A stretch of DNA of 64,000 nt from Paenirhodobacter populi. GTDB lineage: Bacteria > Pseudomonadota > Alphaproteobacteria > Rhodobacterales > Rhodobacteraceae. Below the pieces are notes generated by a model, which was not told the DNA's origin, ran no database searches, and saw nothing but the letters and a program-made list of their open reading frames with translations. The position numbers and the translations under genes are program-made. Location: the NCBI RefSeq assembly GCF_004022215.1, contig NZ_SAUZ01000001.1:62001-126000 (forward strand), in the 5' to 3' direction. This document shows positions 1 to 8,914 of the stretch, piece by piece; positions within the stretch are counted from its first letter, which is position 1, and every line of letters begins with the position of its first letter.

Positions 1-435
1 GTGAAGCCGGGCGGGGTGCGCTGCTCGGGCACGGAGCGGGACCAATACGGCCGGTTGCTGGCGCGCTGTTTCGTCGGCGGACGGGACATCGGCGCAGAGA
101 TGGTGGCGCAGGGCATGGCCTTCGCCTATCGGCGCTATGCGCTGGATTACGTCGCGGCCGAGGAAAAGGCGAAACAGGCGCGTCGGGGCATCTGGCAGGG
201 CAGGGCGGAGCTGCCGGAACAGCAGCGCGCCGCCGAACGCGATAGGGCCACCGCGCAGGCGGCCCCCAAGGCTGGCTGCGCGATCAAAGGCAACATCTCG
301 GCGCATGGGCGGATCTACCACCTGCCGGGCGGCAAGGATTATGCGAAGACCCGCATCGACACAGGCCGCGGCGAACGCTGGTTCTGTTCCGAGGCAGAGG
401 CCCGCGCCGCCGGATGGCGCCGGGCGGGCCGCTGA
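1..435 (+). CDS. Thermonuclease (SNase-like) family protein, 5'-truncated by the window edge
   Basis: This is the C-terminal part of a staphylococcal-nuclease-like protein. The segment DQYGRLLARCFVGGRDIGAE followed by AYRRYALDYVAAEEKAK and RRGIWQG matches the second half of the SNase fold as seen in alphaproteobacterial secreted nucleases. The GTG at base 1 is unlikely to be the true start because the first half of the domain, including the catalytic Arg/Asp strand, is missing. After the nuclease domain comes a linker of about 25 residues and then a small module with CAIKGNIS, YHLPGGKDY and GERWFCSEAEARAAGWR, a cysteine-containing tail often found on bacterial thermonucleases. It converges on trpE with a single base between the stop codons. 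Family call is firm; cellular role (periplasmic or secreted nuclease) is inferred. Confidence 0.82.
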   Translation: MKPGGVRCSGTERDQYGRLLARCFVGGRDIGAEMVAQGMAFAYRRYALDYVAAEEKAKQARRGIWQGRAELPEQQRAAERDRATAQAAPKAGCAIKGNISAHGRIYHLPGGKDYAKTRIDTGRGERWFCSEAEARAAGWRRAGR

Positions 436-436
436 C

Positions 437-1945
437 TCAGGCGTTGCTGCGTCCGGCGAACAGGCCCGCATCCTCGGCCGCCTTGCGCAGCGCCTTGGAT
501 TTGTTGACCGACTCCTGATATTCCGCCTCCGGGTCGCTGTCGTAGACAACACCGCCGCCCGCCTGGATATACAGGGTTTCGTCCTTCACCACCGCCGTGC
601 GCAGCGCGATGCACATGTCCATTTCGCCATTCGCCGCGAAATAGCCGACGCCGCCGCCGTAGATGCCGCGCTTCTCGGGTTCCAGCTCGTCGATGATTTC
701 CATCGCGCGGACCTTGGGCGCACCCGACACCGTGCCCGCGGGCAACCCGGCGAGCAGTGCGGACAGCGCATCCTGCCCCTCGGCCAGTTCCCCCACCACG
801 TTCGAGACGATGTGCATCACGTGGCTGTAACGCTCGATGATGAAGGTCTCGGTCGGGTGGACGGTGCCGATCTTTGCCACACGGCCCACATCGTTGCGGC
901 CGAGGTCGAGCAGCATCAGATGTTCGGCCCGTTCCTTCTGGTCGGCCAGAAGCTCTTCCTCCAGCGCCTTGTCCTCGGCGGGGGTGGCGCCGCGCGGGCG
1001 GGTGCCGGCGATCGGGCGGATCGTCACCTCGCCGTCGCGCAGCCGCACGAGGATCTCGGGCGAGGCGCCGACGATCTGAAAGCCGCCGAAGTTCAGGAAG
1101 AACATGAAGGGCGAGGGGTTCGTGCGCCGGAGCGAGCGATACAGCGCAAAGGGCGGCAGCGGGAAATCGGCGGCCCAACGCTGCGCCGGGACGACCTGAA
1201 AGATGTCGCCCGCGCGGATGTATTCGCGGGCCTTTTCCACCGCGGCCTTGTAGCCCTCGGCGGTGAAGTTCGAGCGCAGCGGCCCGACGCTGGTGGTATC
1301 CCCCATCTCGCGGCTCTGTCGCGGCGCGCGGTCGAGGTCGCGCAGCGCGTCCATCACCCGTTCCGCCGCCTGCGCATAGGCCGCCCGCGCCGACAGGCCC
1401 GAGCTCTGGAACGCCGGTGCGCAGAGGATCACGTCCCCCTTCACCCCGTCCAGCACCGCGACGATCGAGGGCCGCAGCAGCACCGCATCCGGCACGCCCA
1501 GAACGTCCCTATTCACGTTCGGCAGATGCTCGACCAGACGGATCATGTCATAGCCGAGATAGCCGAACAGCCCCGCCGCCGCCGCCGGCAGGCCTTCGGG
1601 CATCTCGATCCGGCTTTCGGCGATCAGCCCGCGCAAACTGTCCAGCGGATCGCCGGGCAGGGTCTCGAAGACATCCTCGAAGCGCGCGTTGCGGTTGATC
1701 CGCGCCGTGGTGCCGCGGCATTCCCAGATCAGGTCGGGCTTCATGCCGATGATGGAATAGCGCCCGCGCACCTCGCCGCCGGTGACCGATTCCAGCATGA
1801 AGCTGTTCGGCTGCGCATCGGCGAGCTTGAGCATCAGCGACACCGGCGTATCCAGATCCGCCGCCAGCCGCGCATAGACCAGCTGGTTGCGCCCATTCGC
1901 CCAGGCGCGTTCGAAATCCTCGAAACCGGGAAAGAGAGCAGCCAT
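437..1945 (-). CDS. trpE: Anthranilate synthase component I
   Basis: Converts chorismate and ammonia (from the TrpG glutaminase) to anthranilate, the first committed step of tryptophan synthesis. The 502 residues have the N-terminal regulatory region with the LES motif around residue 50 (SFMLESV), where tryptophan feedback binds, and the chorismate-binding core with IAGTRPRGATPAED, ERAEHLMLLDLGRNDVGRV and GTVSGAPKVRAMEIIDELEP. Length fits the family. The ATG is preceded by AGGAGG. It lies 10 bp downstream of the ppiD-like gene on the same strand, so the two are probably cotranscribed. trpG is not seen next to it here because a nuclease gene converges on it. trpA is 60 kb away in this window. 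Confidence 0.96.
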   Translation of the reverse strand: MAALFPGFEDFERAWANGRNQLVYARLAADLDTPVSLMLKLADAQPNSFMLESVTGGEVRGRYSIIGMKPDLIWECRGTTARINRNARFEDVFETLPGDPLDSLRGLIAESRIEMPEGLPAAAAGLFGYLGYDMIRLVEHLPNVNRDVLGVPDAVLLRPSIVAVLDGVKGDVILCAPAFQSSGLSARAAYAQAAERVMDALRDLDRAPRQSREMGDTTSVGPLRSNFTAEGYKAAVEKAREYIRAGDIFQVVPAQRWAADFPLPPFALYRSLRRTNPSPFMFFLNFGGFQIVGASPEILVRLRDGEVTIRPIAGTRPRGATPAEDKALEEELLADQKERAEHLMLLDLGRNDVGRVAKIGTVHPTETFIIERYSHVMHIVSNVVGELAEGQDALSALLAGLPAGTVSGAPKVRAMEIIDELEPEKRGIYGGGVGYFAANGEMDMCIALRTAVVKDETLYIQAGGGVVYDSDPEAEYQESVNKSKALRKAAEDAGLFAGRSNA

Positions 1946-1955
1946 CGCGGGCCTC

Positions 1956-3806
1956 CTATTGCATCTGCGCCTGCACGGCGTTGATCGCCGCCGTGTTGAC
2001 GTTCAGGCCCAGTTTCGCCTCTGCCGCCGTGGCGAAAAGCGTCGCAAGGTCGTTGGACATGGACTGGCCGAGCCGCTGCGCAAGCGCGTCGCGCAGTTGC
2101 GCGGTTTCCGGCGCTGCGGGATCGGCGGCGATCGAGGCGCCGGGCACCAGCACGAAGACGCGGTCCTGATCGGTCACCATCGCGGCCTTGCCCGGCTCGG
2201 TCTCGAAGATCTTGCCGATCAGCGCGGTCGGCGCCCCTTCGATGAAGCCGGTGCGCTCGACCGGGGCCGAATTGGTGACCAGCAGCCCCTGATCCGCCAG
2301 AACGGCGCCCGCATCGACCGCGGCGACGACTTCCTCGGCGCGTTCGGTCTTCAGCCGGGCGAGTTCGTCGTTGCGCCAGTCCTCGATGACCCGGTCGCGC
2401 ACCTCGGCGAAGGGGATCGGCGCGGCGGGGGTGATCCCGTCAAGCTGAAGCGCGAAGACGCCGCCATCGTCGAAGGTCCTGAGTTCGGGGAAATCCTGTT
2501 GCGTCACGCTGTTCGCGGCGGTGCGGAAATCCTCATAGGCGGCGATGCCGTCCTTGGTCTCCGGCGTCATCGAGATATGGCCAATCTCCATCTTGGTGTC
2601 CTTCGCCATGTCTTCCAGCGTCGCGCCGGAGGCCAGCCGGTCTTCCAGATCCGCCGTCATCGCGGTGATCATCGCGCGGGCCTGATCGATCGTCGCCTCG
2701 GCTTCCAGATCGGGTTTCGCCTGCTCGAAGGTGGTGTCGTCGGCGGGCAGGATGCCGTTCATCTTGAACAGTGCCGGGCCAAGGTCGGTCGCCACCGGCC
2801 CGACGACGCCCGGTTCGGTCAGCGCGAAGACCGCATCGGCCGCATTGCCCAGATCGCCCCGGGTCACTTCGCCCAGATCGATGTCGGTGATGTCGAGCCC
2901 GCGTTCCCGTGCCAGATCCTCAAAGCTGATCTGCCCCGCGTTCAGCCGGTCCGCCGCCTTCTGCGCCTCTTCCTCGGAGGGGAAGACCAGCTTGTCGACA
3001 AGCCGGCGTTCCGGCTGGCGGTATTCGTCGCTGCGCTGGTCATACATGGCGCGCAGGGTCGTATCGTCGGGCGTGGCCTCGTCCTTCAGCATGTCGGGCG
3101 TCAGCCAGACATAGGTGATCTCGCGGCTTTCGGGGCTGGTGTAGCGGTCCTGATGGGCGTCGTAATAGGATTGCAGCGCGGCCTCGTCCGGTGCGGCGGG
3201 CTGTTCGGTCAGGTCCATTTCCGTCACCTCGGCCCAGGACACCGGGCGGGATTCGGTGATGTAATCCGCATAGGCATCGACCAGCGTCTTCGGCGCGCTG
3301 ACGCCCGAGGCGATGGCGCCCTGCAACAGGTTCCGCGCGATGTCGTCACGCACCTGACGCTCGAAATCGCCCTCGGTATAGCCCTGCTGGCGCAACGCCA
3401 TGCGGTAGGTTTCGCGGTCGAACTGCCCGTTCGGTCCGTGGAAGGCCGAAGCCCCGGTGATCTGGCGCGCCACCTCGGCGTCGCCGATCGAAAGGCCAAG
3501 CCGGCGCGCCTCTTCGGACAGCGCGGCCTGCGCGAAAAGCTGCGCCTGCACCTGCTGGTCGATGCCGTAGCTTTTCGCCTCGGTCACGGTCAGCGGGCGG
3601 CCAATCTGCTGCTGCACCGCATTCATCTGCCGTTGCAGCGCGCGGGCATAATCGTTCACCGTGATGTCGGTATCGCCCACCGAGCCGATCTTCTGCGAGC
3701 CGCCCGAAAAGCTGGAAATGCCGAAGCCGCCAAGGCCCAGAACCATGACCGCCAGAAGGATCCAGACGACCACGCCTTTGCCGTGAGTGCGAAACTTGGT
3801 CGACAT
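1956..3806 (-). CDS. ppiD: Membrane-anchored periplasmic peptidyl-prolyl isomerase/chaperone, PpiD/SurA-N type
   Basis: Predicted periplasmic folding factor of 616 residues. One transmembrane anchor lies at about residues 11-29 (GVVVWILLAVMVLGLGGFGI) after a short cytoplasmic KFRTHGKG start, giving a type II topology. It is followed by a SurA-like N-terminal chaperone region (residues about 35-180) containing the typical INDYARALQRQM/QQV pattern, then a divergent parvulin (PPIC-like) region around residues 225-370 and a long C-terminal part. This matches PpiD of E. coli in length and layout. Active isomerase residues cannot be assigned by eye, so chaperone function is safer than catalysis. 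It sits directly upstream of trpE (10 bp gap), an arrangement I recall from other Rhodobacterales. Confidence 0.85.
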   Translation of the reverse strand: MSTKFRTHGKGVVVWILLAVMVLGLGGFGISSFSGGSQKIGSVGDTDITVNDYARALQRQMNAVQQQIGRPLTVTEAKSYGIDQQVQAQLFAQAALSEEARRLGLSIGDAEVARQITGASAFHGPNGQFDRETYRMALRQQGYTEGDFERQVRDDIARNLLQGAIASGVSAPKTLVDAYADYITESRPVSWAEVTEMDLTEQPAAPDEAALQSYYDAHQDRYTSPESREITYVWLTPDMLKDEATPDDTTLRAMYDQRSDEYRQPERRLVDKLVFPSEEEAQKAADRLNAGQISFEDLARERGLDITDIDLGEVTRGDLGNAADAVFALTEPGVVGPVATDLGPALFKMNGILPADDTTFEQAKPDLEAEATIDQARAMITAMTADLEDRLASGATLEDMAKDTKMEIGHISMTPETKDGIAAYEDFRTAANSVTQQDFPELRTFDDGGVFALQLDGITPAAPIPFAEVRDRVIEDWRNDELARLKTERAEEVVAAVDAGAVLADQGLLVTNSAPVERTGFIEGAPTALIGKIFETEPGKAAMVTDQDRVFVLVPGASIAADPAAPETAQLRDALAQRLGQSMSNDLATLFATAAEAKLGLNVNTAAINAVQAQMQ

Positions 3807-4042
3807 GCAGGAACCCCCGTTTTCAGGCCATTTGCGGCTGTTTAGGGCTTTGCCCCGCAGGCCGCAAGGCTTGGCCGCCCGACCCCGCGCGGAAGTGAGA
3901 CGCCATATGGAGCCAGTCCGGGGCCGAAGACCCGTCCAGACCGGAATCCGCGTTGTCCGGCGCGCCCGCGCCCGCTAGCACGGGACAAGCCATGTGGAGG
4001 GCATGGGGGAGGGTCACCGACAGACGAGACAGGAGAAACCAC

Positions 4043-4432
4043 ATGCCTCTCATGCAATATCATGTCATCAAGGGCCGCACTCCGGAACAGATCGCGCTGC
4101 TGCTCGACACCGCGCATGACGCCATGGTGCGCAGCTTCGGGGTGCCGGAGGGCGACCGCTACCAGACCTTGCAGGAATATGAGCCGAGCCATCTGAAGGC
4201 GCTGGACACCGGGCTGGGCATTCCGCGCACGGAGAATTTCGTGCTGCTGCATGTCGTCTCGCGCCCGCGCGGGAAAGAGGCGAAGCAGGAATTCTACCGC
4301 AACCTCTGCGACGATCTGCAGGCGAAATGCGGGATCGCGCCTTCGGATGTGATGATCTCCTTCACCGAGAACAGCGACGAGGACTGGTCCTTCGGCTATG
4401 GCCGGGCGCAGTTCCTGACCGGCGAGCTGTGA
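4043..4432 (+). CDS. Tautomerase family protein
   Basis: A 129-residue protein beginning Met-Pro-Leu-Met, so that processing of Met would expose the N-terminal Pro used as catalytic base in the tautomerase superfamily. The sequence has the repeated beta-alpha-beta pattern of a fused two-unit tautomerase (MSAD/cis-CaaD-like length). The start at 4043 is chosen because AGGAGA lies 6 bases upstream; the open frame extends further 5' but without a better site. Substrate cannot be deduced. It is followed by the inverted repeat pair and converges with glyA. Confidence 0.75.
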   Translation: MPLMQYHVIKGRTPEQIALLLDTAHDAMVRSFGVPEGDRYQTLQEYEPSHLKALDTGLGIPRTENFVLLHVVSRPRGKEAKQEFYRNLCDDLQAKCGIAPSDVMISFTENSDEDWSFGYGRAQFLTGEL

Positions 4433-4473
4433 GGCTTACGGTCTGAACAGTTCGCCCGGGGGATGGGGCGGCA

Positions 4474-4533
4474 GGGGGCCAGCCCCCTCGGCGCAAGCGC
4501 CTCACCCCCGGGATATTTATGGAAACACGAAAG
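4474..4533 (-). repeat. Dispersed intergenic repeat, copy 1 (reverse orientation)
   Basis: Contains GGGGCCAGCCCC, then a variable GGCGCAAGCGCC hairpin, then TCACCCCCGGGATATTTA and TGGAAACACGAAAG. It is the reverse complement of the element described at 60680-60742 (same TTTCGTGTTTCC outer arm). It lies between the convergent tautomerase and glyA genes and forms an inverted pair with copy 2. Ends are approximate. Confidence 0.85.
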
Positions 4534-4606
4534 CAAGAAGGCTGTTTCTGGTGGTCTTGGGTGCGCTTCATGGGCGCTTCCGGCCGCATAAGGAACAGAC
4601 TTCCTG

Positions 4607-4672
4607 CCTTCATTCTTCCCTAAATATCCCGGGGGTGAATTTGCCGTCAGGCAAAGAGGGGGCTGGCCCCCT
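4607..4672 (+). repeat. Dispersed intergenic repeat, copy 2 (forward orientation)
   Basis: Outer arm CCTTCATTCTTCCC, core TAAATATCCCGGGGGTGA, then a small TTTGCC-GTCA-GGCAAA hairpin and GAGGGGGCTGGCCCCC. Same architecture as copies at 43881 and 60680. It lies 75 bp from copy 1 in opposite orientation. Confidence 0.88.
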
Positions 4673-4733
4673 TTCTTCCTCTCCGCAGGACAGGGGTTTC
4701 CGGTTTCAGGCGCGGTCCCCACCGCGCAAAGGA

Positions 4734-4760
4734 AAAGGCGCCGGTCCGGCCGGCGCCTTT
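4734..4760 (-). terminator. Probable intrinsic terminator of glyA
   Basis: Perfect 11-bp stem AAAGGCGCCGG (4734-4744) with CCGGCGCCTTT (4750-4760) around a 5-base loop. On the minus strand the stem is followed by TTTTCC, so it is oriented to end glyA, whose stop codon is about 17 bp away. Confidence 0.8.
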
Positions 4761-4777
4761 CTTGCGTTTTCCGGCGA

Positions 4778-6070
<1,293 letters not shown>

Positions 6071-6266
6071 GGGCATCTCCTGACGCGGAATGGATGTATC
6101 GCGGCCCGTTTATCGCAGAAAATCCCGGGCTGAAAGCGTCCAAAGCGACTATCCGGGAAATTGCCGCGCCATCCGGGGCAGGGTGTGGCGGCCTGCGTTC
6201 GATTGGCCGCTTGTCTTTCCCCCCCCGGCTTGTCACACCTTCGGGGCAAACAGCGGAGAGTCGGCA

Positions 6267-7028
6267 GTGAACAAGCCAGGACATATCCATTTCGCGGCTG
6301 CGTCGGGCGAAAGCGCGCAGCAGGCCCTGGCGGAGCTGATCGCGCTTTACGGGCAGGCGCCGCTCGAGCGGGCGGATGTGATCGTGGCGCTTGGCGGCGA
6401 CGGGTTCATGCTGCAGACGCTCCATGCCGACAGCGGCCTGCCGGTCTATGGGATGAACCGCGGCTCTGTCGGTTTCCTGATGAACGATTACGTGGTCGAG
6501 GACCTGCCCGATCGGCTCGCGCTTGCCGAGGAGGCGGTGATCAACCCGCTGTCGATGCATGCGCAGACGGCGGATGGCGCGCTGCACCGGCGGCTGGCGA
6601 TCAACGAGGTGTCGCTGCTGCGGATGGGGCCGCAGGCGGCCAAGCTGCGGATTTCCGTGAACGGACGGCTCAGGATGGAAGAGCTGATCTGCGACGGGGC
6701 GATCGTGGCGACGCCCGCGGGGTCGACCGCCTACAACTATTCCGTCCACGGGCCGATCCTGCCGATCGGCTCGGACGTGCTGGCGCTGACGGGGATCGCC
6801 TCGTTCCGGCCGAGGCGGTGGCAGGGCGCGATCCTGCCGTCCTCCGCCGTGGTGCGGTTTGACATCCTCGAAGCCGACAAGCGTCCGGTGATGGCAGATG
6901 CCGATTCGCAGGCCGTGCAGCCGGTTCTCTGGGTCGAGGTCCGGTCCGAGCCGCTGGTGAAGCACCGCATCCTGTTCGATCCGGGCCATGGGCTCGAAGA
7001 ACGGCTGATGCGCGAGCAGTTCGCCTGA
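6267..7028 (+). CDS. nadK: NAD kinase
   Basis: Phosphorylates NAD to NADP in the cytoplasm. The 253-residue product carries the diagnostic GGDGFML motif near residue 48, NEVSLLR, the TPAGSTAYNYSVHGPI segment that binds NAD/ATP, and GLEERL at the C-terminus. A GTG start at 6267 gives the usual alphaproteobacterial short form (about 250 residues) and has AGCGGAGAG upstream; the open frame continues 5' for 59 codons without family similarity. It is divergent from glyA and converges on the response regulator gene with a 4-bp gap. Confidence 0.93.
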   Translation: MNKPGHIHFAAASGESAQQALAELIALYGQAPLERADVIVALGGDGFMLQTLHADSGLPVYGMNRGSVGFLMNDYVVEDLPDRLALAEEAVINPLSMHAQTADGALHRRLAINEVSLLRMGPQAAKLRISVNGRLRMEELICDGAIVATPAGSTAYNYSVHGPILPIGSDVLALTGIASFRPRRWQGAILPSSAVVRFDILEADKRPVMADADSQAVQPVLWVEVRSEPLVKHRILFDPGHGLEERLMREQFA

Positions 7029-7032
7029 TCCT

Positions 7033-8415
7033 TCAGTCTTCGCCCGCCCTCCACTGCGAGATCTTGCGATAGACGGTCGAGGGCGACAGGCCCAGCTCTC
7101 GCGCCACATCGGGCACATATCCGTCATGGCGGCGTAGCGACGCCTCGATCAGCAGGCGCTCGACCCGGGCGAGCGGCATTCCGGCGAAGACGGACAGGTC
7201 GGCCGTGCCGGGAGGCGAACGTTCCGCATGGGGGTGCAGGTCGGCGGGCAGCATGTCGGGCGTCACCGGCTGGCCCGGATGGGCCTCGGCGATGCGGCGC
7301 AGCACCTCGGTCATCTGGCGCACATTCCCGGGCCAGTCCAGCGCGCGCAGGATCGCGGCGGTGGCGGGCGTCAGCCGGCCGATCGGCCGGCCCGCCTGCG
7401 TCGAGAACCGCGCCAGAAGGGTTTCCGCCAGCGGCACGATATCCTCTCGCCGTTCGCGCAGCGCCGGCATCCGCAGCGAGATCGTGGCGCTCAGCATCGC
7501 GGGGGCGAGGGCGCCGAGGTGGTTCGCATCCAGAGGCGGGGTGGTGGCCGAGCAGATCACCCGCACCCGCATGTCGGGCGGCAGCAGCCGCGGGTCGGTC
7601 CATTGCGGCACGGCCTGTGACAGGAAATGCGCCAGCAGCCCGTGCGCCTCGGGGGGCAGGGTGTGGATATTGCTCAGGAACAGCGTGCCGCCGCGCGCCT
7701 GCGCCGCCGCCCCGCCCCAGGGCATGGTGCTGCGCCGCGCGTCCTGCAACGAGCGGCCCAGAAGCGCGGGGGCGAATTCCTCGGCCGTCAGCGCCGTGCC
7801 GTCGAGCACGATGAACGGCCCCGCCGCGCGGTCGGACAGGTCGTGGATCATCTGCGCGCAGAGGTGCTTGCCGGTGCTGGCCTCGCCCCAGATGTAGACC
7901 GGCGCGCTGCTGGCCGCGGCCATGCGCAGCCGCGTGCCGAGTTCGCGCATCAGCGGCGAGAAGGCGATCAGCTCGCCCACCGGCATGTCCTCCTCGGGGC
8001 GGCTCGACGGATCCGCGGCCAGCACCGCGGCGCGGGCATTGCGGATCGCCGCGACGAGCCGGTCCGAGGTGACGGGCTTGACCAGAAAATCCTGCGCCCC
8101 CGCGCGTATCGCGGCGACGGCGCGTTCGATCGAACGATCCGCCGTCACCATGACGACCGCCGTCGCAGGCCTGAGCGCGATGAATTCGCGCATCAGCTCC
8201 AGCCCGTCGCTGTCCGGCAGGAACATGTCGAGCAGCACCACCCGCGCCTCGCTTTCGCGGAACTTCTCCCGCGCCTCGCGGGCCGAACGCGCGGTGATGC
8301 TGTGAAATCCCGCATCGCCCAGATAGGCCTGATAGATCGCCCGGAGCGAGGGGATGTCATCGACGATCAGGATGGGATCCTGTTCCGGACCGGAGACGAC
8401 GGCGGTCTGTGTCAT
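7033..8415 (-). CDS. NtrC/LuxO-type response regulator lacking GAFTGA and Walker B acids
   Basis: A 460-residue REC-AAA+-Fis protein. Receiver domain: ILIVDDIPSLR, phosphoacceptor in VVLLDMFLPDSDG and Lys in DFLVKPVTSD (residues about 14-130). AAA+ domain (about 150-370): Walker A GEASTGK, then the place where ESLFGHxxGAFTGA is expected reads ALLGRSLQDARRSTMPWGG, and the Walker B GGTLFLDEI reads GGTLFLSNI, so both acidic residues are replaced. WPGNVRQM is kept. The C-terminal Fis-type HTH is intact (VARELGLSPSTVYRKIS). The start is set at ATG 8415 because the receiver domain begins directly after it; an upstream extension to 8649 is low-complexity. No sensor kinase gene is adjacent. Target promoters are unknown. 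Confidence 0.85.
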   Translation of the reverse strand: MTQTAVVSGPEQDPILIVDDIPSLRAIYQAYLGDAGFHSITARSAREAREKFRESEARVVLLDMFLPDSDGLELMREFIALRPATAVVMVTADRSIERAVAAIRAGAQDFLVKPVTSDRLVAAIRNARAAVLAADPSSRPEEDMPVGELIAFSPLMRELGTRLRMAAASSAPVYIWGEASTGKHLCAQMIHDLSDRAAGPFIVLDGTALTAEEFAPALLGRSLQDARRSTMPWGGAAAQARGGTLFLSNIHTLPPEAHGLLAHFLSQAVPQWTDPRLLPPDMRVRVICSATTPPLDANHLGALAPAMLSATISLRMPALRERREDIVPLAETLLARFSTQAGRPIGRLTPATAAILRALDWPGNVRQMTEVLRRIAEAHPGQPVTPDMLPADLHPHAERSPPGTADLSVFAGMPLARVERLLIEASLRRHDGYVPDVARELGLSPSTVYRKISQWRAGED

Positions 8416-8914
8416 GCCCGATGCTCCCGCACGGGGCGGATCGTCGGCTTGCGGACATTCCGGTCGCAACGGTCTTGGAGCGGAAGGCTCTTCGAGCTGG
8501 AATTCATTTCTACCTTGGCCGTACTCGTCAGAGGCGCGATGCAAACATGGCGGTGCCGCTAGAGATACAGGCTCCCTTCTGCCGGCCTGTCTAGGACGGA
8601 TTGCCTTATTAAACATGAAATAAAAAGGCTTACGAACCTCGGCAAGCAATCACGGAAAGATATGGGACATTGTAAACCCCATTTATTCCCGTTGGTATTT
8701 AATGTTGCGCAACCTTGAGGTGTTGTTACGTCATATGGGACAAATCGACGCCGGGTCAGCGATTTTCAGCGCAGGGATACGCGGAAAACCGTTCATGGCG
8801 CGGGGCGATGCGGGCGCGGCGGATCGGCTGTGACGGGGGTGGAGTGTCGCGGGGCGGGAAACGATTCGTCCCGGCCCATGCCGCGCCCGCCAAGGCGGAC
8901 GCGGCGAAACGGGG
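8416..8914. promoter_or_regulatory. 499-bp non-coding region upstream of the response regulator gene
   Basis: Between the start of the response regulator gene and the end of the malic enzyme gene, both on the minus strand. Bases about 8595-8760 are markedly richer in A+T than the rest of the window. The region holds a direct repeat ATATGGGACA at 8660-8669 and 8733-8742 (reading TGTCCCATAT on the coding strand) and the perfect palindrome GTTGCGCAAC at 8704-8713. No convincing ORF is present. It is probably the promoter/operator region of the regulator. Confidence 0.55.

Noticed and set aside
6077-6266. Glycine or one-carbon riboswitch ahead of glyA
   Set aside because: No conserved riboswitch core could be found in the short leader.
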